Shown: piece by piece, positions 21,470 to 26,886 of the stretch
Position numbering within the stretch: the first letter of the stretch is position 1
Layout of the letters: the number at the start of each line of letters is the position of its first letter
Assembly (NCBI GenBank): GCA_964566765.1
Contig: CAZMJI010000007.1
Span: 1 to 26,886, forward strand
DNA from: Thioglobus_B sp964566765
GTDB lineage: Bacteria; Pseudomonadota; Gammaproteobacteria; PS1; Pseudothioglobaceae
Length of the DNA: 26,886 nucleotides
Reading direction: 5' to 3'
Program-made: the position numbers and the translations under genes
Notes under the pieces: generated by a model
Told to the model about the DNA's origin: nothing
Databases searched by the model: none
What the model saw: only the letters and a program-made list of their open reading frames with translations

Positions 21470-23083
21470 ATGCGCTCTCTAGGTAGATTTATCAGCATCT
21501 CAACCACGCTGGCACGCTATCGATTGGACGAGCTGGTGCTGTCAACACCTGCGCTGAAACACTTAAGACCGCTACTTTATCTAACCCCTTGGTTTTATTT
21601 TGGCAAACGCTCACTGTCGCGCGGTCAGCGCCTAAGGCTGGCTTTAGAAGAATTGGGGCCAATTTTTATCAAATTTGGCCAAACCCTATCAACGCGCCCG
21701 GATCTGTTACCCGAAGACATTAACCTTGAGCTTAGAAAACTGCAGGATGCTTGTCCGGCCTTTGAGATATCTGACGCCAAGCGCATTATCGAGGCTGACT
21801 TAGGTGGCGATATTAACACCTTGTTCTCGCGCTTCGACGACACACCGCTGGCCTCGGCCTCTATCGCTCAGGCACATACTGCTTGCACGCTCGACGGCGA
21901 AGAGGTGGTGGTTAAAGTCTTGCGCCCTAATATTCACCAGATTATCAAGCGCGATTTGGCACTGATGTACGCCTTAGCGCGGCTGATTAATCGCCACAGC
22001 ATCAGCAAAAAGCTCAGACCGATCGAGATTGTAGATGAGTTTCAAACCATTATTCTGGCTGAGCTGGACCTGCTTAAAGAGCGGGACAATGCCATGCGTA
22101 TTGGGCAAAATTTTGCCGGCTCTGAGCTGCTCTACATTCCCAAAGTACACCAAGATCTGTGCAGCGAGAACATTCTCACCACAGAGCGCATCTACGGCAC
22201 CCCGGTGGCTGAGATTGACACCCTAAGGGCCAAAGGCATTAACCTAAAACAGCTGGCCGAAGACGGTGTGATTATCTTTTTCACCCAGGTGTTCAAACAT
22301 AACTTTTTCCATGCTGATATGCACCCGGGTAATATCTTTGTGGCTGACAATGGTCAGTATCTGGGGGTGGACTTTGGCATTATGGGCTCGCTCACCGAGT
22401 CTGATAAAGATTTTATCGCCGATATTTTCTTAAGCTTTTTCAGGCAAGACTACCACGCCGTGGCTAAGGCCTATGTGGATTCTGGCTGGGCCAGCGCCAG
22501 CACCGACGTCAACGCCTTTGAGGCGGCCATCGGGCGCATTTGCGAACCCATGTTTGCCAAGCCATTAGGGGAGATTTCGTTCGGCCAAGTGTTGCTAGAG
22601 ATTATCCAGGAAGCAAAAAACTTTGACATTCGTGTGCAACCCCAATTATTATTACTGGATAAAACCCTGCTTAATATTGAAGGCTTGGGCAGACAACTCT
22701 ACCCACAACTGGACTTGTGGGCCACTGCCAAGCCGTTTTTAGAAGACCTATTAAAAGAGAGATACAGCGTGAAAAATACCTTTGAAAAACTCAGCGAAGA
22801 AGCACCTCAGATTCTAAAAGAAGTGCCAGAACTACCCAAGCTTACCATCAATGCGCTGAAAAAAATCAACCAACTTGAAGACCTGTCAACCCTGCAAGCC
22901 AAGCAAACCCAGAGTATTGTTGAGCAATTAAGAGCGAATGCCAAACAACAAACTTCGGCGGTGTTTGCCGGTAGCTTTGCGATTTTGGCCGGGGTTTTGT
23001 TTACCCAAGATGCACACCCGGGCTTAAGCGCGCTCGCCAGCCTCTTGGCCTTGGTGTTCTGGTTCAGATCTAGAAGCTCCTAG
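21470..23083 (+). CDS. ubiB: Ubiquinone biosynthesis protein UbiB (atypical kinase/ATPase)
   Basis: Membrane-bound ABC1/ADCK-family protein needed for ubiquinone synthesis, with ATPase rather than ordinary protein kinase activity. The 537-residue sequence has the KxGQ motif (K68-F-G-Q71), the Ala-rich loop ASASIAQAH (128-136), the ATP lysine K149, the catalytic segment HADMHPGN and the metal-binding VDFGIMG. Two hydrophobic helices at the C-terminus (about 498-535) anchor it in the inner membrane. It starts two bases after ubiJ, so translation is surely coupled. Last gene of the aroQ run. Confidence 0.97.
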   Translation: MRSLGRFISISTTLARYRLDELVLSTPALKHLRPLLYLTPWFYFGKRSLSRGQRLRLALEELGPIFIKFGQTLSTRPDLLPEDINLELRKLQDACPAFEISDAKRIIEADLGGDINTLFSRFDDTPLASASIAQAHTACTLDGEEVVVKVLRPNIHQIIKRDLALMYALARLINRHSISKKLRPIEIVDEFQTIILAELDLLKERDNAMRIGQNFAGSELLYIPKVHQDLCSENILTTERIYGTPVAEIDTLRAKGINLKQLAEDGVIIFFTQVFKHNFFHADMHPGNIFVADNGQYLGVDFGIMGSLTESDKDFIADIFLSFFRQDYHAVAKAYVDSGWASASTDVNAFEAAIGRICEPMFAKPLGEISFGQVLLEIIQEAKNFDIRVQPQLLLLDKTLLNIEGLGRQLYPQLDLWATAKPFLEDLLKERYSVKNTFEKLSEEAPQILKEVPELPKLTINALKKINQLEDLSTLQAKQTQSIVEQLRANAKQQTSAVFAGSFAILAGVLFTQDAHPGLSALASLLALVFWFRSRSS

Positions 23084-23112
23084 AAACCCACCCCCGATCT
23101 TTCGTTTTCGGG

Positions 23113-23118
23113 TAAAAT
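23113..23118 (+). promoter_or_regulatory. Candidate -10 element of rplY
   Basis: TAAAAT preceded by CGGG, about 92 bases before the rplY start and upstream of both leader hairpins. No good -35 is visible. It is the only -10-like box in the 121-base spacer that would place both hairpins in the transcript. Confidence 0.35.
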
Positions 23119-23126
23119 CACCGCTT

Positions 23127-23184
23127 TGGTGTGCTTGGTCGCAAGGCACAACCACTAAACAACATCCACTTGGGTGTTTTTTTT
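23127..23184 (+). promoter_or_regulatory. Structured leader of rplY with terminator-like hairpin
   Basis: Two hairpins fill the leader. The first (23127-23154) pairs TGGT-GTGC-TTG with CAA-GCAC-ACCA around the loop GTCG, with two bulged bases. The second (23161-23178) pairs AACATCC with GGGTGTT, including one U-G pair, around ACTT, and is followed by a run of eight T (23177-23184). The ribosome site starts nine bases later, so no promoter fits after it. Autogenous control of rplY by L25 is reported in E. coli, making an attenuator or L25-binding leader plausible. CACC at 23119-23122 can pair with GGTG at 23128-23131 or at 23173-23176, giving alternative folds. Confidence 0.5.
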
Positions 23185-23204
23185 ATTTTTACAGGAAGAC
23201 AAAC

Positions 23205-23867
23205 ATGAGCATGACTATTAAGGCAACGCTAAGAGACGATCAGGGTAAAGGTGCGAGCCGCCGCCTACGTCGCAACGAGCAAATCCCGGCCATCGTATAC
23301 GGTGCGGGCAAAGAGGCAACTTCGGTTGCGCTAAACGTTCACGAGATCACCCATCTATTAGACGATGATGCGGCTTACACCTCTATTCTAAAAATGGAGT
23401 TGGGTAAAAGCAACGAATCGGTGATCGTAAAAGACCTACAGCGCCACCCAGCCAGAAACGAAATTACCCACGTAGACTTCTTGCGCATTGACATGAAGCA
23501 GCCAATCGTTACCAACGTACCGCTAAGCTTTATCGGCGCTGAAGACAACCCTGCACTACGCCTAGGTGCCATGCTTAACCGCTTTGTTACTTCTGTTGAG
23601 GTAACTTGCTTGCCAGGTGACCTACCACACGCCATTGAAGTGAATGTGGCTGACATCGAACTGGGTGGTCATGTATCACTATCAGACCTTAACATGCCAG
23701 AAGGTGTGACGCTAATGGCGCTAACTCATGGCGAGTCTCACGACCAAAGTGTGGTTGCTGTTCAGGCCAACAGAAAGATGGCTGCAGCTGCTAGAGACGA
23801 GGAAGACGACGCAGCGCCTGCAGAAGCAGATGCAGATGCAGAAGCTGAGGGCGAGTCTGAAGAGTAA
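23205..23867 (+). CDS. rplY: Ribosomal protein bL25, long (Ctc) form
   Basis: Binds 5S rRNA in the large ribosomal subunit. The 220-residue protein has an N-terminal 5S-binding domain (about 1-95; RDDQGKGASRRLRRNEQIPA and GKSNESVIVKDLQRHP), then the beta-rich C-terminal TL5/Ctc domain (about 97-190; FVTSVEVTCLPGDLPHAIEV). This is the long form, unlike the 94-residue E. coli L25. The end (about 195-220) is an acidic tail made almost only of Ala, Asp and Glu. An AGGAAG ribosome site precedes the ATG. Of 20 leucine codons, 13 are CTA. It stands before pth and ychF, a common gammaproteobacterial order. Confidence 0.96.
   Translation: MSMTIKATLRDDQGKGASRRLRRNEQIPAIVYGAGKEATSVALNVHEITHLLDDDAAYTSILKMELGKSNESVIVKDLQRHPARNEITHVDFLRIDMKQPIVTNVPLSFIGAEDNPALRLGAMLNRFVTSVEVTCLPGDLPHAIEVNVADIELGGHVSLSDLNMPEGVTLMALTHGESHDQSVVAVQANRKMAAAARDEEDDAAPAEADADAEAEGESEE
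23820..23843 (+). repeat. Hexanucleotide repeat in the rplY acidic tail
   Basis: Four units of GCAGAW (GCAGAA, GCAGAT, GCAGAT, GCAGAA) in tandem, encoding alternating Ala-Glu and Ala-Asp. Length change by slippage would keep the reading frame. Confidence 0.7.
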
Positions 23868-23894
23868 TCAGACGCCAACACGGCCAGAAGCAAG

Positions 23895-24470
23895 ATGACG
23901 ATAAAGTTGATTGTTGGCCTGGGAAACCCGGGTGATAAATATCAATTGCATCGTCATAACGTCGGCTTCTGGTTTGTTGACGCCCTGGCTCACGCCTACG
24001 GCGGCAATTTCAAAAAAGAGTCTAAATTCTTTGGCGACGTTGCCAAAACCACCATCGGTGGTCACCCGGTTTGGCTACTCAAGCCCAACACGTTTATGAA
24101 CGCCTCAGGCAAGGCGATTGCTGCGATGGCAAATTTCTACCAACTGTCTGCAGATGAGGTTTTAACCGTTCATGACGAACTGGACCTAAGCCCAGGCACC
24201 GCCAGATTAAAACTGAGTGGTGGTCATGGTGGACACAATGGACTAAGAGACACCATCAAAGCCATTGGCAAAGACTTTTATCGGCTTCGTATTGGCATTG
24301 GCCATCCAGGCGACAAGTCTCAAGTTTCAAATTTTGTACTGCGCGCACCTGGACAATCTGAACTGGATCCGATTCAAGACGCTCTGGTTTCATCACTACA
24401 GGTGATTGAGGATGTGGTACTAGGCGACATGGAAAAAGCCATGCGCGAGCTACATACTAAGGAAGGATAA
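23895..24470 (+). CDS. pth: Peptidyl-tRNA hydrolase
   Basis: Frees tRNA from peptides that drop off the ribosome. The 191-residue protein has the N-terminal GLGNPGDKYQLHRHNVGF with N11 and catalytic H21, N69 in NTFMNASGK, D94 in VHDELDLSPG, and GGHGGHNGLRD with N115. All key residues known from E. coli Pth are present. It lies 27 bases after rplY with only a weak ribosome site, and two bases before ychF. Confidence 0.98.
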   Translation: MTIKLIVGLGNPGDKYQLHRHNVGFWFVDALAHAYGGNFKKESKFFGDVAKTTIGGHPVWLLKPNTFMNASGKAIAAMANFYQLSADEVLTVHDELDLSPGTARLKLSGGHGGHNGLRDTIKAIGKDFYRLRIGIGHPGDKSQVSNFVLRAPGQSELDPIQDALVSSLQVIEDVVLGDMEKAMRELHTKEG

Positions 24471-24472
24471 TT

Positions 24473-25564
24473 ATGGGATTTAAATGTGGCATTGTCGGCC
24501 TACCTAATGTGGGCAAGTCAACCTTATTTAATGCACTAACTCAAGCCGGCATTGAGTCGGCCAACTACCCGTTTTGCACCATCGAACCGAATGTCGGTGT
24601 GGTGCCGATTAACGACCCCAGGTTAACGCAATTGGCTGATATTGTCAGCCCGCAAAAGATTCTGCCAACCACCATGGAGTTCGTGGATATTGCCGGACTG
24701 GTAGAGGGTGCCTCAAAAGGCGAGGGCCTGGGCAATCAGTTTCTCACCAACATTCGTGAAACCGATGCCATTTTGCACGTGGTGCGTTGTTTTGAAAACG
24801 ACGACATTGTGCATGTATCAGGCAAGGTTTCGCCACTGGACGACATTGAAATTATCAATACTGAGCTGGTGTTATCGGACTTGGCAACGGTAGAAAAAAT
24901 CTACCAAAAGACCTTGAAAAACACGCGCTCTGGTCAAAAAGAGGCGTTGGCGCTGAAGGATCTATTGGAGCGTATTCTGCCGGCACTAGAAGACGGCAAA
25001 AGTGTGCGCACCTTGGACTTTGACGAAGAAGAGGCCAAACTATTGCGCGGCTTCCAACTGTTGACCATCAAGCCGATCCTATATGTGGCTAATGTGAGCG
25101 AAGATGGTTTTAACAACAACCCGCACCTAGAGGCAGTCACCCAATTTGCTCAAAGCGAAGGCGCAGAAGTGGTGGCCATTTGTGCCGACATTGAAGCCGA
25201 GATTGCTGAGTTGGACGTGGAAGAAAAACAAGACTTTTTGTCAGAGATGGGGCAAACCCAATCGGGCCTGGACCGCCTAATCATTGCTGGCTACAAACTC
25301 TTGGGCTTACAAACTTATTTCACGGCTGGCGTACAAGAAGTTCGTGCCTGGACCATCAACATTGGTGACAGCGCACCCCAAGCTGCAGGTAAAATTCATG
25401 GTGACTTTGAAAAAGGCTTTATTCGCGCCGAAACCATTAGCTTTGACGACTTTATTGCTTGTGGCGGCGAAAAAGGCGCCAAAGAAGCCGGTAAATTACG
25501 CTCAGAAGGCAAGGAGTACATTGTGCAAGATGGTGATGTGATTCACTTCTTGTTCAACGTCTAA
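24473..25564 (+). CDS. ychF: Redox-regulated ATPase/GTPase YchF (OLA1 family)
   Basis: Obg-related P-loop protein linked to ribosomes and stress; it prefers ATP over GTP. Its 363 residues equal E. coli YchF. Seen: P-loop GLPNVGKS (9-16), DIAGL (72-76), H114 in the position that marks this HAS-NTPase group, and NVSE (207-210) in place of the usual NKxD, the change that explains the preference for ATP. A coiled-coil insert (about 130-170) and a C-terminal TGS domain (about 280-363, ending VQDGDVIHFLFNV) follow. GGAAGGAT is a good ribosome site. The pth-ychF pair is classic. Confidence 0.98.
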   Translation: MGFKCGIVGLPNVGKSTLFNALTQAGIESANYPFCTIEPNVGVVPINDPRLTQLADIVSPQKILPTTMEFVDIAGLVEGASKGEGLGNQFLTNIRETDAILHVVRCFENDDIVHVSGKVSPLDDIEIINTELVLSDLATVEKIYQKTLKNTRSGQKEALALKDLLERILPALEDGKSVRTLDFDEEEAKLLRGFQLLTIKPILYVANVSEDGFNNNPHLEAVTQFAQSEGAEVVAICADIEAEIAELDVEEKQDFLSEMGQTQSGLDRLIIAGYKLLGLQTYFTAGVQEVRAWTINIGDSAPQAAGKIHGDFEKGFIRAETISFDDFIACGGEKGAKEAGKLRSEGKEYIVQDGDVIHFLFNV

Positions 25565-25588
25565 GTTTTAACTGGGCTATGGACAAAC

Positions 25589-26886
25589 ATGGCAAATAAG
25601 AAACAAACAAAATTACTGCTTATCCTAGATGGTTGGGGTTATGCCCAAACCCAAGAAAATAACGCGATTGCTTTGGCTAACACGCCGGTTTGGGATCGCT
25701 TCAATGAAGAGTTTCCACACTCACTGATTCACACCAGCGGCAAGAACGTGGGCCTGCCGGGCGAACAAATGGGCAACTCCGAGGTTGGTCACTTAAACCT
25801 GGGCGCAGGGCGTATCGTCACGCAAGACTTTACCCGCATCCAAAATGAGATTGAAAATGGTGACTTTTTTAGAAATCCGATTCTAAAAAGCGCCTTAGAG
25901 TATGCACACGACAACAATCGAGCGGTACATATTATGGGCCTATTGTCGGATGGTGGCGTGCACTCTCACGACGAACACATCCATGCCATGCTGGAGATGG
26001 CCGACAAATATCAATGCAAGGATGTGTATCTGCACCTATTTACTGACGGCCGTGATTGCGCTCAGAAAAGTGCGAAAAAATACATTCAAACCCTAGAAGA
26101 AAAAATTGGTGAGCTGGGTTGTGGCGAGATTGCTTCGATCACCGGTCGTTACTACTCAATGGATCGTGACAATCGTTGGGCGCGTGTACGCTGCGCCTAC
26201 GAGCTGATCTCACAAGGCAAGGGTAAGTTCTTGGCCAAGACAGCAGTCGATGCCATCGACATGGCTTATGAACGTGGCGAAACCGATGAGTTTATTCAAT
26301 CAACCGTGATTAACGCACCCATTACCGTGGATGCGGATGATGTGATGGTATTTATGAACTATCGTGCCGATCGCGCCCGACAGCTGACACAGGCCTTTAC
26401 CGATGAAAACTTCCAAGGGTTTTCACGTGGAACACGTACTGCGAAACATTTTATTTGTCTCACCGAGTACAAAAAAGATTTCAACCTACCGGTGGCCTAC
26501 CCATCAGCCAAGCTGAATAATGTGCTGGGTAAGTATCTGTCCAACCTAGGCATGACACAGCTTAGAATTGCAGAAACCGAAAAGTACGCACATGTTACCT
26601 TCTTCTTAAATGGCGGCATCGAACGTCCATTTAACGGTGAAGATCGCATTCTAATCCCCTCACCTGATGTGGCCACCTACGACCTCAAGCCTGAAATGAG
26701 CGCATTCGAGCTGACCGATGAGCTGGTGAGAAATGTGGAAAACCAAAAATACGACTTAATCATTTGTAACTTTGCCAATACCGACATGGTGGGTCATTCG
26801 GGCAAGCTCGACGCAGCCATTAAAGCGGTTGAAGCGGTTGATGCTTGCCTGGGTATTGTGTATCAAGCGGTTAAAGGCATTGGTGG
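25589..26886 (+). CDS. gpmI: 2,3-bisphosphoglycerate-independent phosphoglycerate mutase (5' part)
   Basis: Interconverts 3- and 2-phosphoglycerate in glycolysis and gluconeogenesis, using manganese and a phosphoserine intermediate. The frame is open from ATG 25589 to the window end, 432 residues of an expected 510 or so. D14 (LILDGWG) and the nucleophile S64 in GNSEVGH are present, as are DGGVHSH, TDGRD, the MVFMNYRADRARQLT segment, and NFANTDMVGHSGK near the cut. The last metal-binding residues lie beyond the edge. An overlapping ATG at 25579 is out of frame and quickly stops. The start is 24 bases after ychF with a weak ribosome site. Confidence 0.96.
   Translation, partial: MANKKQTKLLLILDGWGYAQTQENNAIALANTPVWDRFNEEFPHSLIHTSGKNVGLPGEQMGNSEVGHLNLGAGRIVTQDFTRIQNEIENGDFFRNPILKSALEYAHDNNRAVHIMGLLSDGGVHSHDEHIHAMLEMADKYQCKDVYLHLFTDGRDCAQKSAKKYIQTLEEKIGELGCGEIASITGRYYSMDRDNRWARVRCAYELISQGKGKFLAKTAVDAIDMAYERGETDEFIQSTVINAPITVDADDVMVFMNYRADRARQLTQAFTDENFQGFSRGTRTAKHFICLTEYKKDFNLPVAYPSAKLNNVLGKYLSNLGMTQLRIAETEKYAHVTFFLNGGIERPFNGEDRILIPSPDVATYDLKPEMSAFELTDELVRNVENQKYDLIICNFANTDMVGHSGKLDAAIKAVEAVDACLGIVYQAVKGIG

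Noticed and set aside
1..26886. CRISPR arrays, insertion sequences, attachment sites, tRNA or rRNA genes, toxin-antitoxin or phage-defence genes
   Set aside because: Gaps are short and fully read; none shows regular repeats, transposase motifs, cloverleaf-like sequence or defence-type proteins.

Overview
The window reads as a stretch of chromosome from a gammaproteobacterium that oxidises reduced sulfur. The gene orders kdsC, atpIBEFHAGDC, nadK-recN divergent from grpE, aroQ-accB-accC, argC-erpA, ubiE-ubiJ-ubiB and rplY-pth-ychF are typical of that class. A membrane-associated sulfide:quinone oxidoreductase (SQR) beside the ATP synthase operon points to sulfide as an electron donor. I cannot fix the genus; a relative of the SUP05/Thioglobus group or of the Thiotrichales is possible. 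No mobile elements, CRISPR arrays, tRNAs, rRNAs or prophage genes were seen, and no gap between genes exceeds about 160 bases.

Layout. (1) 9-844, plus strand: kdsC (Kdo/LPS synthesis) overlapping a one-domain alkyltransferase-like gene. (2) 841-7561, minus strand: the complete F1Fo ATP synthase operon atpIBEFHAGDC. (3) 7562-7721: divergent control region with a strong promoter and an inverted repeat, followed by sqr (7722-9014, plus). (4) 9011-11500, minus: nadK-recN. (5) 11585-12890, plus: grpE and adk, with a terminator hairpin just before adk and another after it. (6) 13028-15277, plus: dsbD with its own promoter and a duplicated periplasmic domain. (7) 15371-23083, plus: a tightly packed run aroQ-accB-accC-argC-erpA-gltA-ubiE-ubiJ-ubiB. 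(8) 23205-26886, plus: rplY-pth-ychF-gpmI; gpmI runs off the window.

How it fits together. SQR feeds electrons from sulfide into the quinone pool, UbiE/UbiJ/UbiB help make ubiquinone, and the ATP synthase uses the resulting proton gradient. The aroQ run supplies carbon precursors: the shikimate pathway (also the source of the ubiquinone ring), malonyl-CoA, arginine and citrate. ErpA delivers Fe-S clusters. RplY, Pth and YchF belong to translation, GrpE to protein folding, RecN to DNA repair, and NadK and Adk to nucleotide balance.

I do not see a wholly new gene system. The less ordinary signals are in the DNA between and inside genes: an 11-bp perfect hairpin buried in the alkyltransferase gene and placed to end atp transcription, convergent genes sharing stop-codon bases, palindromes in three promoter regions, terminator-like hairpins directly before adk and rplY, the doubled DsbD sensor domain, and a strong preference for the leucine codon CTA in rplY.
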